Origin: Lachnospiraceae bacterium
Lineage (GTDB): Bacteria > Bacillota > Clostridia > Lachnospirales > Lachnospiraceae
Length of the DNA: 64,000 nt
NCBI GenBank assembly: GCA_030825115.1
Contig: JAPJQL010000013.1
Span: 5,090 to 69,089 of the forward strand
Direction: 5' to 3'
Part shown: piece after piece, positions 1 to 8,592 of the stretch
Layout: each line of letters starts with the position of its first letter
Numbering within the stretch: the stretch's first letter is position 1
The notes under the pieces: model-generated
Told to the model about the DNA's origin: nothing
The model's input: only the letters and a program-made list of their open reading frames with translations
The model's database searches: none
Made by a program: the position numbers and the translations under genes

Positions 1-2699
1 TCACCAGAACTGCCCGAGCCATGATTTACACGGATTCTGGCAAATCTGGCCTGGATGGTGTGGTTCTCATTGACATTTTCAAACGAATAGAGGCTTACCG
101 GACCGACGTTCACCCCGTCTACCATCACCGATTCGATGCGGTATCCGTCATATGGGTCGATATAAAAAGACTGGTCCTGCCCTTCTTCGATCTCAACTGC
201 GCCTTCCGGCGATATCTGTCCTCCGCCCGTGGAAGAAGCCTGGATGGTATAGCTGTTGCTGAACTGACCTACTGCCGTGATCATCTTCCGGTAAGTTTTA
301 TGCTCCGCCACCCTCCACTTGACTGTATCATATGCAAACATAATCTCAACCGGCACATCTATTTCAAAAATCTGCATCATGGGTTCAACCGATGACTCCT
401 CGTCGAAAGAGCTCTCATACTGGTCTTCATCTTCAAAGAAGAAAATCTTTACATATTCGGGTGCTGCATCCACCGGTACTGCATCCGACGGCGTTGCGTT
501 CGACGGTGTTGCATCTGACGGCGTTGCATCTGACGGCGTCGCATCCGATGGTGTTGCCTCTATCACGATATCAGAATAATAAACCGCCTTCGTACCGGAG
601 TAAAAGATATCCCCTTGCTGGAGAGTATCAAGCCTCAAAACTCCCTGTGTTTCCGGTTCTTTGACCGTAATCTGATAATCCCGTATGTAATCCTCCGTCA
701 TGGACAATCCCTTCACTACGGTAGCCCGAACCTGAATCGTCCCGGCCGCCTCTGTCCTCAGCAGATTGCCGGAAAAGACCGCACCGGTTTTATCGTCCTG
801 TACCACGCTCCATCTGACATCCCGGTTTGTCGCATCCGACGGGGACGCCTTCACCTTAAAACGATAATCCCTCCCGGCTGTGATCTCCCCCGGAATATCT
901 GCGATACTCTCCACCGCTTTATAAGCATCCAGATTCACATGGATCGTGATCGCTCCCTCCGCATCTCTGCTGTGACCGGTCGTTATTTCCATCGGCGCAT
1001 AGTAAGACCACGCCTTTTTATCCCCGTCATAGACCCGGCAGCGGTAGATTCCTCCATCCAGCATTGATTTCAGTTCCTGGTTTAAAAATGGATATATAAA
1101 CAGTGTTCCGTCGTCTATATCCTGATAGACCGGGGTGACTCCCGGTCTGTGCTCCGGAGTGTTTACCATATTATGCATATCATATTCCCTGCATATACTC
1201 TCATCAATATGCCATACGACAATCCCGCCGTCCATATCCTGCTCGCCATAGCCATACTCAAGCCCTCTGTCATAGCCCAGATACTGCCTGTTCTCAACCA
1301 GGTAATATTCCTCATCCGGGTCTTTTCCGGGGATTGGAATCTTATAAGCCTGATACGAATCAGAATCAGAAGCCTTTGTCACACCCAGACGGTAGTCACC
1401 ACTTTCCGTTATGATTTCGGGGGTGATATATCCAAGCTGGATCCTGCTCCACGGATCCAGATAAACAGGAATGAAAATCTCTTTCCCGGAATCATCATAA
1501 TACCTGCTCCACGAACCGCCGTCCATCAGACTGAGCGCCCCCGGAGTGTGTCCGTACCATTCCGCAGTTTCGTCGCTGTAAGTAATATCATATAAATCCG
1601 GCAGTCCAAGATAATGTCCCAATTCATGGGTAGGGGTTCCGATCGGAGCCTGCTCGGCGCAGGCCGGGTCATTCCCGTCTGAGATCAGCTCTCCTATGCA
1701 GGTATAATCCGATATTTCTATCCCATCCAAAACCACCCGGTTATCATATGGCGTATCTTCAAAGGCCCACCGGTGTGCCCAGATCCCCTGCCTGGAAATC
1801 CCGGAATAACTCGATTCATATCCGGCCACAATAAACAGGATCGCCAGTTCGTCTCGATCGATACGCTGATTGCGGTTCGTATCATAAGCCTGAAAATCCA
1901 CATACGGATCCGACTGCCTCAGCGCAGCTTCAAACATATCGATCATATCCTGCTCAAGTTCACTATTATAAGGGTGCGAGCCCCAGCTTCCATGGGTCCT
2001 GTCCAGCCGGACATGAACGATCCCGTCATTTTCTCCATCCTGTTCATCCGGATGGGCATAGCTTTCCACAGCCGGAGCAAAGGTAAATTGTCCGCCGGAC
2101 ACAACGTCATAATAATTCCCGATGCTGTTCTCGGAGTGATAGATCTTTTCCGCCCAGTCATAGGACTCGTCATAAGGCTGGTCAAGAAAGCCAATGACGA
2201 TCGTCAGCAGCGGTTCTTCTTTTTTTCCGCCGTCCAAACCGAATGTCGCCGGATCATCCCCGGATGGCACGACCGGCTCCCCATAATCATAGGTGCGGGC
2301 GGCATAAGTCCTTCCTGCCAGGGCATAATACTGCTCTCTTACCTCCTCGTAGGCCAGTTCCCCGGCCGGACACAGGTCGCTGACCGACGGATCTGATTCC
2401 GCCCGGTCACCCAGATACAGAGCCCCATCCTCTGCCAGATACACATATTTCCAGATATTGCTGCGGCCATCCTGCTGGATCAGATCTCCACCCGGCGTCA
2501 CATAATACTGAAACCATTCATCCCCCTTCAGAATATAGTCAAAACTGCCCCTGCCATCCGGCTGTTTCATATGCCGCACCGCCTTATAGGCCGGCGCCGC
2601 GCTGACCGGCAGAGCCGGCGCCTGAAATACGCTCAGCGCCAGCATGATGCAGATCATCGTTCTGGATAACAACTGGCAGAACCGTCTCCTGCTGCCCAT
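1..2699 (-). CDS. Secreted M6-family zinc metalloprotease (immune inhibitor A-like), 3' end cut by window edge
   Basis: The frame is open from an ATG at 2699 to base 1 with no stop, giving at least 899 residues. A GGAGGGGG Shine-Dalgarno precedes the ATG. Residues 1-34 form a signal peptide (basic start, hydrophobic core, VSA-A cleavage). The zinc site HELGHYLGLPD lies at residues 358-368 and fits HExxHxxGxxD of peptidase family M6 (InhA-like). An acidic DxNxNxxIDxDE stretch near 270-287 resembles a calcium loop. Residues about 708-741 carry a Pro/Ser/Asp/Ala repeat. The last visible 80 residues (YTIQASS...GYRIESVMVDG...NHTIQARF) look like a bacterial InlB-type B-repeat. It probably acts outside the cell as a calcium- and zinc-dependent protease, possibly anchored further downstream. 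The family call rests on the zinc motif and length; substrate is unknown. Confidence 0.88.
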   Translation of the reverse strand, partial: MGSRRRFCQLLSRTMICIMLALSVFQAPALPVSAAPAYKAVRHMKQPDGRGSFDYILKGDEWFQYYVTPGGDLIQQDGRSNIWKYVYLAEDGALYLGDRAESDPSVSDLCPAGELAYEEVREQYYALAGRTYAARTYDYGEPVVPSGDDPATFGLDGGKKEEPLLTIVIGFLDQPYDESYDWAEKIYHSENSIGNYYDVVSGGQFTFAPAVESYAHPDEQDGENDGIVHVRLDRTHGSWGSHPYNSELEQDMIDMFEAALRQSDPYVDFQAYDTNRNQRIDRDELAILFIVAGYESSYSGISRQGIWAHRWAFEDTPYDNRVVLDGIEISDYTCIGELISDGNDPACAEQAPIGTPTHELGHYLGLPDLYDITYSDETAEWYGHTPGALSLMDGGSWSRYYDDSGKEIFIPVYLDPWSRIQLGYITPEIITESGDYRLGVTKASDSDSYQAYKIPIPGKDPDEEYYLVENRQYLGYDRGLEYGYGEQDMDGGIVVWHIDESICREYDMHNMVNTPEHRPGVTPVYQDIDDGTLFIYPFLNQELKSMLDGGIYRCRVYDGDKKAWSYYAPMEITTGHSRDAEGAITIHVNLDAYKAVESIADIPGEITAGRDYRFKVKASPSDATNRDVRWSVVQDDKTGAVFSGNLLRTEAAGTIQVRATVVKGLSMTEDYIRDYQITVKEPETQGVLRLDTLQQGDIFYSGTKAVYYSDIVIEATPSDATPSDATPSDATPSNATPSDAVPVDAAPEYVKIFFFEDEDQYESSFDEESSVEPMMQIFEIDVPVEIMFAYDTVKWRVAEHKTYRKMITAVGQFSNSYTIQASSTGGGQISPEGAVEIEEGQDQSFYIDPYDGYRIESVMVDGVNVGPVSLYSFENVNENHTIQARFARIRVNHGSGSSG
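470..560 (-). repeat. Tandem repeat encoding ATPSDA units inside the M6 protease
   Basis: About five imperfect 15-base units (consensus gcatcngacggcgtt on the plus strand) encode Thr-Pro-Ser-Asp-Ala on the minus strand. This is a linker between the protease body and the C-terminal repeat domain. One unit has Asn for Asp and the last is degenerate (AVPVDAAPE). Copy number could vary by slippage. Confidence 0.85.
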
Positions 2700-2760
2700 A
2701 ATTTTCCCCCTCCATGTCCAGGTGTCTTCCCGCTCTTTCTCACAACACCTTATTATGCCT

Positions 2761-2789
2761 ATTATATCTTTTTTACACACGCGTTTCAA
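2761..2789 (-). promoter_or_regulatory. Sigma-A-type promoter for the M6 protease
   Basis: Read on the minus strand there is TTGAAA, a 17-base spacer and TATAAT, about 60 bases upstream of the protease ATG at 2699. Spacing is ideal and both boxes are close to consensus. Confidence 0.65.
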
Positions 2790-2891
2790 CATGAATGAAA
2801 TATTTTGTTGCATCCGGGAACTTCGTATAAATCACCTGACAGGCGAATAGACTGGAACAAACCCTAAAATCCAACCAGAAAGGATCTCTTC

Positions 2892-3251
2892 ATGAATCCA
2901 TCAAGACCAAAGGCGCTGATCCGCTCGCTGCTCTTCTCCTACATCATCTCCGGAGTCCTGCTGCTGGGGCTTGCATTCGCGCTCTATAAACTGAAGATCA
3001 AGGAGGCCCAGATCAACACGGCGGTATATGCCGTCTATGTCGTCGCCTGCCTGATCGGCGGATTTTTCGCCGGGAAACGGATTGGGCAGAGGCGTTTTTT
3101 CTGGGGAATGCTCTCAGGCCTCCTCTATTTTCTGATTCTCTTTGCCGTATCCTGGATTTTAAAAGACGGCGGGAGCTTCGACATGACCAGGGTCATGACC
3201 GTGATGGGCTGCTGCCTGGCAGGAGGGACTGCCGGGGGGATGATAAGTTAG
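2892..3251 (+). CDS. TIGR04086-type small membrane protein
   Basis: 119 residues with four predicted membrane segments (about 12-31, 43-62, 69-88 and 99-117) and short basic loops. The sequence layout (basic N-terminus, LLFSYIISGVLLL, a GG-FAGKRIG loop, C-terminal small-residue-rich helix) matches the clostridial TIGR04086 family, whose function is not known. The ATG follows an AAAGGATC ribosome site. It is transcribed away from the M6 protease and convergent with the CorC/HlyC gene, with a shared hairpin between them. Integral to the cytoplasmic membrane; no enzymatic motif is visible. Confidence 0.75.
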   Translation: MNPSRPKALIRSLLFSYIISGVLLLGLAFALYKLKIKEAQINTAVYAVYVVACLIGGFFAGKRIGQRRFFWGMLSGLLYFLILFAVSWILKDGGSFDMTRVMTVMGCCLAGGTAGGMIS

Positions 3252-3275
3252 GCGTGGAGAAAATTCCCCACGCCT
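3250..3275. terminator. Hairpin between convergent genes
   Basis: AGGCGTGG and CCACGCCT form an 8-bp stem with a 10-base loop that spans the end of the TIGR04086 gene and precedes the convergent CorC/HlyC stop. There is no long T-run, so termination strength is uncertain. Confidence 0.5.
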
Positions 3276-3288
3276 TCCTGTCAAACCT

Positions 3289-4590
3289 TTAATCTTCTGT
3301 TTCCTGTTCTTCCGCCTGTTCCAGCTCTTCCGCGGTCAGAATATAGAGGTGGATCTTTTCCACCCGGTTCTTTTCCATATGCTCTACCACAAGGCGCAGG
3401 TTCTCATAAGAAACCGCTTCTCCGTCCTCCGGCAGATGGTCTAACAGCCCGATCACCAGACCGCCGATCGAATCATAATCCTCCGATTCCAGCTTAAGCC
3501 CCAGCATATCGTTGAGGTCGTCCAGTTTCATGGAGCCTTCCACAATATACTCGCCGGGCGCTACTTCCCGTACTTCGTCTTCCTCGTCCTGATCGTACTC
3601 GTCACGGATCTCGCCCACGATCTCCTCAAGCATATCCTCAAGAGTGATCAGGCCCGCGGTCGCGCCGTACTCATCCAGCACGATCACAATGTTATTGAAG
3701 GTTTTCCGCATCTCCACCATCAGTTCCGCCGTCTTTTTAAACTCATAGGTGTACAGCGGCTCCCTCAGGAAGTCACGGATGGAAAACGCCTCATCCTTGT
3801 CAAACAGGATCAAATCCTTCATGTTGATGATACCAATGACATTATCCGTGGTGTCTTCATACACCGGGACTCTGGTAAAACGCTCCTCCCGGAATAAGGC
3901 AATGACCTCCTCGTAGGTGGCGTCCACCTCCACCATCACCATATCGATCCGCGGCACCATGATGTCCTTTGCCAGGGAATCCCCGAAGTCGAATACATTG
4001 TTGATCATCTTCTTTTCTTCGGTTTCAATGACGCCTTCTTCATGGCTGACCTCAACAATCGTTCTCAACTCATCCTCTGTGATCGGGTCCCTCTTCTTGT
4101 TCGGGTCGATCCGAAGCAGCATAAGGACGCCAAGAGACAACTGGTTCACAAAGAAGATGACAGGGGTAAAGACCACCATCAGGATATAGATGATCTTCGC
4201 ATATTTTAACGCAATCTGTTCTGAATATATCGTGGACAATGTCTTTGGGGTTATCTCACCGAATACCAGGATCAGCAGGGTCAATACACCGGTGGCAATC
4301 CCCACCGCCTTGCTGCCGAACATCTGCATCGTCAGGGTCGTCATCAGGGAGGATGCCGACAAGTTGACAATGTTGTTGCCAACCAGGATCGTGCTCAGCA
4401 TCTTGCTGGGGTTCTCAATCACCTTTGTCAGCGTGACTGCCTGTTTGTGACCTGCTTCTGCCAGTGTCCTGACACGCATCTTGTTTACTGTGGTAAGTGC
4501 TGTTTCTGCTGATGAAAAAAAAGCGGACAGACAGAGTAACACTATCACCGTGAAAATCTGTATGCCCGTACTGTCTCCTGAGTCTAACAT
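3289..4590 (-). CDS. CorC/HlyC-family membrane transporter or regulator (DUF21-CBS-CorC)
   Basis: 433 residues. Residues 1-190 form a DUF21 (CNNM-type) membrane domain with several hydrophobic helices. Residues about 205-330 hold a CBS pair (IMVPRIDMVMVEVDATYEEV, then VIGIINMKDL and DEYGATAGLITLEDMLEEIVGEI). Residues 345-425 are the CorC_HlyC domain (YIVEGSMKLDDLND...DYDSIGGLVIG). Relatives are linked to magnesium or cobalt efflux and were historically called hemolysin-like; the transported ion here is not shown. The tail is very acidic (EELEQAEEQETED). Length and domain order are normal. Confidence 0.9.
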   Translation of the reverse strand: MLDSGDSTGIQIFTVIVLLCLSAFFSSAETALTTVNKMRVRTLAEAGHKQAVTLTKVIENPSKMLSTILVGNNIVNLSASSLMTTLTMQMFGSKAVGIATGVLTLLILVFGEITPKTLSTIYSEQIALKYAKIIYILMVVFTPVIFFVNQLSLGVLMLLRIDPNKKRDPITEDELRTIVEVSHEEGVIETEEKKMINNVFDFGDSLAKDIMVPRIDMVMVEVDATYEEVIALFREERFTRVPVYEDTTDNVIGIINMKDLILFDKDEAFSIRDFLREPLYTYEFKKTAELMVEMRKTFNNIVIVLDEYGATAGLITLEDMLEEIVGEIRDEYDQDEEDEVREVAPGEYIVEGSMKLDDLNDMLGLKLESEDYDSIGGLVIGLLDHLPEDGEAVSYENLRLVVEHMEKNRVEKIHLYILTAEELEQAEEQETED

Positions 4591-4657
4591 AGAAATGATT
4601 CAATCTCCTTTTTCTTAATGATATTTTGATAGTAAATTTTCATACGATTGTACAATG

Positions 4658-4701
4658 AATGCGGGAATCTGTCAACTGCCGCTTCCAGAATTTCCCGCAT
4701 T
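4658..4701. terminator. 10-bp perfect stem downstream of lspA
   Basis: AATGCGGGAA pairs with TTCCCGCATT across a 24-base loop. It sits between the lspA stop (minus strand) and the start of the CorC/HlyC gene, so it could end lspA transcription. No T-run follows on either strand, so this is a tentative call. Confidence 0.4.
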
Positions 4702-4723
4702 TCATCTGTATTTTACAATAATT

Positions 4724-5242
4724 TTATGATTCTTTTATGGCTTTGGGCGGAAATAATGCCTTCACCTCGCGAAAAAGCTCCACAGCCATCAGGATGCCGG
4801 AACCGGTAAACACGAACAGGTCACCAAGATTAAACACCACCTTCTTCAGCCAGCCAAACTGCAGGCTGAAATAATCCACCACGTAGCGGCGGACATAGCG
4901 GTCATACAGATTGCTGACAGCGCCGCCAAGCAGGATGGCAAGCCCGGTCTTTTCCACCACATGCCCCTTCTTATTCTGCAGCAGATAAAAGAAGACTCCG
5001 CCCAGGCCGGATATCACCACGAGCGGCACGGTCCGCACCAGCTCCCCGTGCTTTTCCATAAATCCGAAGGGAAATCCCGCGTTGTGGTTCCGGTACAGCA
5101 AGATCCGCCCTCCTGTCTTTTCAAGCGGCCTCGGGAACCGCCCCTCATCCTGTCCTTCAATCAGCCATTTCAAAAACAAATCTCCTGCAGCAAGCAACAC
5201 CATGATACCGATAAAAACCATATGCATGCCTCCTCTTCCCAT
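4724..5242 (-). CDS. lspA: Lipoprotein signal peptidase (signal peptidase II)
   Basis: 172 residues with four hydrophobic segments. The two conserved aspartate motifs of aspartyl peptidase family A8 are present: GGAVSNLYDR and, later, VFNLGDLFVF, which provide the catalytic pair. YRNHNAGFPFGF matches the family's NxGxAF region. The enzyme cuts prolipoproteins at the lipobox in the membrane; the lipoprotein at 27.4-27.9 kb is a plausible substrate. The next Met codons (residues 6 and 8) are alternative starts. It is divergent from the S8 protease gene. Family assignment is firm; it is somewhat divergent from typical LspA, and clostridial genomes often carry a second copy. Confidence 0.85.
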   Translation of the reverse strand: MGRGGMHMVFIGIMVLLAAGDLFLKWLIEGQDEGRFPRPLEKTGGRILLYRNHNAGFPFGFMEKHGELVRTVPLVVISGLGGVFFYLLQNKKGHVVEKTGLAILLGGAVSNLYDRYVRRYVVDYFSLQFGWLKKVVFNLGDLFVFTGSGILMAVELFREVKALFPPKAIKES

Positions 5243-5337
5243 TATCGTTCTGATTTATTGTACTATTTTAAAAACAGATAGTCAAATAAACCTTTTCTGT
5301 CATATATTATTCCAAAGAGCGCAAGGAATACCCATCT

Positions 5338-7074
5338 ATGCCTGCTTGTAATGCCCCGGTTTCTTCCGAAGACTACGCTGATTTTATCTATCACTACGCA
5401 GTCAGGACTCCCGATGAAGTGTTCGCGATCGCCGGCACGCGGTGTGTGGATTTCGTAAACAGGGAATACGCCATCATCTATGTCCCTCTGCGCGCCGCAG
5501 AACCGATCAGCATAAACCGATTTACGTATTCTGCCATCCCAAAGCTCTACGGACTCCAGGACCTGACTGCCATCGAGAGCAGCGGCATCGTCCAGTCTTT
5601 CGACCAGCCTGTCCTGAATGCCACCGGCCACGGAGTTATCATCGGGCTGATCGACACCGGGATTGAATATACCAACCCGCTGTTCCGAAACAGCGACGGC
5701 TCCACCCGCATCCTGAGCATCTGGGACCAGACCATAAATTCCGGTCAGGAGAACATCCCCAACGGGGACCTTCGGTCGGCGCCGCTCTACGGAACCTTCT
5801 ACTCAAAAGAGCAGATCGATCTGGCCCTTCTCTCAGAGGACCCCTATGAGCTGGTACCTTCCCGCGATACAAACGGACACGGGACGTTCGTGGCCGGTGT
5901 TGCCGCCGGAAACAGGATCGTCCATCCCGTACCCTTCTCCGGCGCAGCCCCGGAAGCTTCTCTCGTAGTCGTCAAGCTCAAACCGGCCAAACAATATCTG
6001 CGGGACTTCTTCCTGATCACTCCGGATACTCCCGCATTCCAGGAAAATGATATTATGATGGGAATCCGCTATCTTTTTGACCAGGCGACCAGGTTTCATA
6101 TGCCTCTCGTTATCTATCTGGGAGTCGGAACCAATCAGGGAAACCACGACGGCACCGGCCCGCTCGGCTCACAGCTGCAGCAGTTTGCCGGGACAGTCGG
6201 TCTCTCCGCAGTCCTCGGCGCAGGGAACGAAGTCGGATATCACCATCATTTCTTTGGAAGCATGACGGCCGGCCAGGAATATGAAGATGTAGAACTGCGC
6301 GTGGGGGACGGAGAAAACGGATTTTGTCTGGAACTGTGGGCACGAGAGCCGGAGCTGTATACGGTAGGCTTTGTATCTCCGACAGGAGAACTGATCGAAC
6401 GGATCCCGACGCGGCTGGGGGCGGAGATTGACATCACATTTCGTCTGGAGCGCACCATCATCACCGTCAATTACCGGCCCGCTGAGATCGGAACCAGAAG
6501 CCAGCTCATCTTCATGCGATTTGCCAATCCCACGCCGGGCATCTGGCATATCCGGGTATACCCGTCCCTGGACATCAGCGGCCAGTTCCACATATGGCTG
6601 CCCATGCATGGTTTTATCTCCGACCAGACCATCTTCCTGCGCCCAAATCCGAATACCACGATCACGGAGCCCGGCAATGCCACCATGCCCATGACCGTCA
6701 GTACCTATGACCACGTGACCGGCAGCATCTACACGCACAGCAGCCGCGGATATACCAGGCACGGCATCATAAAGCCTGAATTCGCAGCCCCCGGCGTCAA
6801 TGTACAGGGTCCGGCCTTAAGCCGCCCGGACGAAGACCTCCGCTTCACCCGCGCCACCGGTTCTTCCGTTGCTGCCGCGATCGCTGCCGGAGCCGCTGCC
6901 GATGTACTGTCCTGGGGCATTATAGACGGAAATGAGATGAACCTGGACGACACCACCATCAATGCCATGCTGATCCGGGGCGCCGACCGGAATCCTGTCC
7001 TCACCTACCCCAACCGGGAATGGGGCTACGGTACGTTAAACCTCTATCAGTCTTTCTTACGGCTGAGGGAATGA
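5338..7074 (+). CDS. S8 (subtilisin-like) serine protease, CspABC-like
   Basis: 578 residues with no signal peptide or transmembrane segment. The catalytic triad is intact: Asp106 in GLIDTGIEY, His181 in TNGHGTFVAGVAAG and Ser510 in ATGSSVAAAIAAG. A large insertion of about 200 residues lies between the His and Ser blocks, as in the Csp-type S8 proteases common in Clostridia and known in some species to process germination proteins. The AAGGAA site ten bases upstream supports the ATG. It ends four bases before the convergent clpX stop. Whether it acts in germination or general proteolysis cannot be told from the sequence. Confidence 0.88.
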   Translation: MPACNAPVSSEDYADFIYHYAVRTPDEVFAIAGTRCVDFVNREYAIIYVPLRAAEPISINRFTYSAIPKLYGLQDLTAIESSGIVQSFDQPVLNATGHGVIIGLIDTGIEYTNPLFRNSDGSTRILSIWDQTINSGQENIPNGDLRSAPLYGTFYSKEQIDLALLSEDPYELVPSRDTNGHGTFVAGVAAGNRIVHPVPFSGAAPEASLVVVKLKPAKQYLRDFFLITPDTPAFQENDIMMGIRYLFDQATRFHMPLVIYLGVGTNQGNHDGTGPLGSQLQQFAGTVGLSAVLGAGNEVGYHHHFFGSMTAGQEYEDVELRVGDGENGFCLELWAREPELYTVGFVSPTGELIERIPTRLGAEIDITFRLERTIITVNYRPAEIGTRSQLIFMRFANPTPGIWHIRVYPSLDISGQFHIWLPMHGFISDQTIFLRPNPNTTITEPGNATMPMTVSTYDHVTGSIYTHSSRGYTRHGIIKPEFAAPGVNVQGPALSRPDEDLRFTRATGSSVAAAIAAGAAADVLSWGIIDGNEMNLDDTTINAMLIRGADRNPVLTYPNREWGYGTLNLYQSFLRLRE

Positions 7075-7078
7075 CCCC

Positions 7079-8506
7079 CTATCCCCGCATCTGGATGAGC
7101 GGTCCGCCGTTCTTTTCCAGATAGGGGCGGGTGATCACAACCGAGCCGATATTGGGGTCTTTCGGAATCTCATACATGATGTCAAGCATAAATTCTTCAA
7201 GGATGGCGCGCAGGGCTCTTGCCCCGGTCTCCCGCTTCATCGCCTCCTGGGCGATCCATTCCAGGGCGCCGTCCTCAAACACCAGCCTGACCTCGTCCAT
7301 CTCAAGCAGCTTGATATACTGTTTTAAGATGGCATTTTTGGGTTCTTTTAATATCTTTACCAGAAGTTCCTGGGACAGCTTTTCCAGCGTCACCGTAACC
7401 GGCAGACGTCCCAAAAACTCCGGGATCATGCCAAAGGCGCGAAGATCTGCATTCGTCACCTGGCACAGCAGGTTCTGCTCTTCTTCATAGCGGTCTTTCA
7501 GCTCCGCGCCAAAGCCCATGGAAGATTTTTTGCTCAGGCGTTCCTTGATGATATTCTCAAGGTCCGGGAAAGCTCCGCCGCAGATAAACAGGATATTGTC
7601 CGTATTTACCGTCGTCATCGGCGTCAGGGCATTTTTCTGGTTTGAGCCCACCGGCACTTCCACCCGGCTTCCCTCCAGAAGCTTTAAAAGCTCCTGCTGC
7701 ACCGACTCGCCGCTGACATCCCGGGTATTCGTCTCCTTCTTTTTCGCTATCTTGTCAATCTCATCGATAAAAATGATTCCATGCTCCGCCTTTTCCACGT
7801 CATTTCCCGCCGCCGACAGAAGTTTTGATACCACGCTTTCAATATCATCTCCGATATATCCCGCTTCTGTCAGGGAAGTCGCGTCTGCAATAGCGAGCGG
7901 CACATCCAGAAGCCTGGCCAGCGTCTTCACCAGATAGGTCTTTCCGCTTCCGGTAGGTCCGATCATCAGGATATTGGACTTTTCAATACTGATCTCCCCG
8001 GCCGCTGTGTCCTGCTCTTTTTTCTCTGCCGCCATCCTGAGCCCTTCTGCATAAACTCTCTTATAGTGGTTATAGACAGCTACTGCCATGACCTTTTTTG
8101 CCCGCTCCTGCCCGATGACATATTCATCCAGCTGCCGTTTGATGACATGGGGGGCGGGAATGTCCTTAAGCTCAAAATCCGGCCCCGCTTTTTCCGTGCG
8201 CTTCTTAACCTTCTGTTTTTTGGGAATGCTCATCTCCGGCATATTTTCCAGATTGTCCATGTTGGAAAAATTCATGTTCATATACGGCATGCTGGGAATC
8301 TTCGATAAATCCACATTCGAAAGATCCATTCCGCTTCCCATCACCGAGTCAAATGCCTTCTGCATACAGTCATGGCAAAGGCACAAACCGCCCGGCATTG
8401 TGATCATGCTGCCCGCCTTGCTCTCGGGTCTCCGGCAAACATAGCAAATCTTCTCATACTCCTGGTCATCATGCTGCCCTGGTCCTGTCTTCTCCTTATC
8501 CTCCAC
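7079..8506 (-). CDS. clpX: ATP-dependent Clp protease ATP-binding subunit ClpX
   Basis: 475 residues. The N-terminal zinc-binding domain uses Cys21-x2-Cys24 and Cys44-x2-Cys47. A Met/Asn-rich linker (about 60-95) leads to the AAA+ core with Walker A GPTGSGKT near 180, Walker B IIFIDEID near 246, sensor and arginine-finger regions (FLGRLPV, TGARALRAI). An MGFGAE loop near 328 matches the IGF loop that docks on ClpP. It should unfold tagged substrates for ClpP. No clpP is adjacent, and the zinc domain and linker are more divergent than in the usual ClpX, so this may be a second ClpX paralogue. The protein is longer than the usual 420-430 residues because of the linker. Confidence 0.9.
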   Translation of the reverse strand: MEDKEKTGPGQHDDQEYEKICYVCRRPESKAGSMITMPGGLCLCHDCMQKAFDSVMGSGMDLSNVDLSKIPSMPYMNMNFSNMDNLENMPEMSIPKKQKVKKRTEKAGPDFELKDIPAPHVIKRQLDEYVIGQERAKKVMAVAVYNHYKRVYAEGLRMAAEKKEQDTAAGEISIEKSNILMIGPTGSGKTYLVKTLARLLDVPLAIADATSLTEAGYIGDDIESVVSKLLSAAGNDVEKAEHGIIFIDEIDKIAKKKETNTRDVSGESVQQELLKLLEGSRVEVPVGSNQKNALTPMTTVNTDNILFICGGAFPDLENIIKERLSKKSSMGFGAELKDRYEEEQNLLCQVTNADLRAFGMIPEFLGRLPVTVTLEKLSQELLVKILKEPKNAILKQYIKLLEMDEVRLVFEDGALEWIAQEAMKRETGARALRAILEEFMLDIMYEIPKDPNIGSVVITRPYLEKNGGPLIQMRG

Positions 8507-8592
8507 CGCTCTTCTCCTTTTTAACTGCGCAAATACTCAGGGCACGTATCCCGCGCTCTGAGTATCTGCAAATTCTGCCTCTTCAGTTCCTG

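Noticed and set aside
21..2850. Plus-strand open frames across the first 2.7 kb
   Set aside because: They are shadows of the minus-strand M6 protease, which has a signal peptide, zinc motif and ribosome site.
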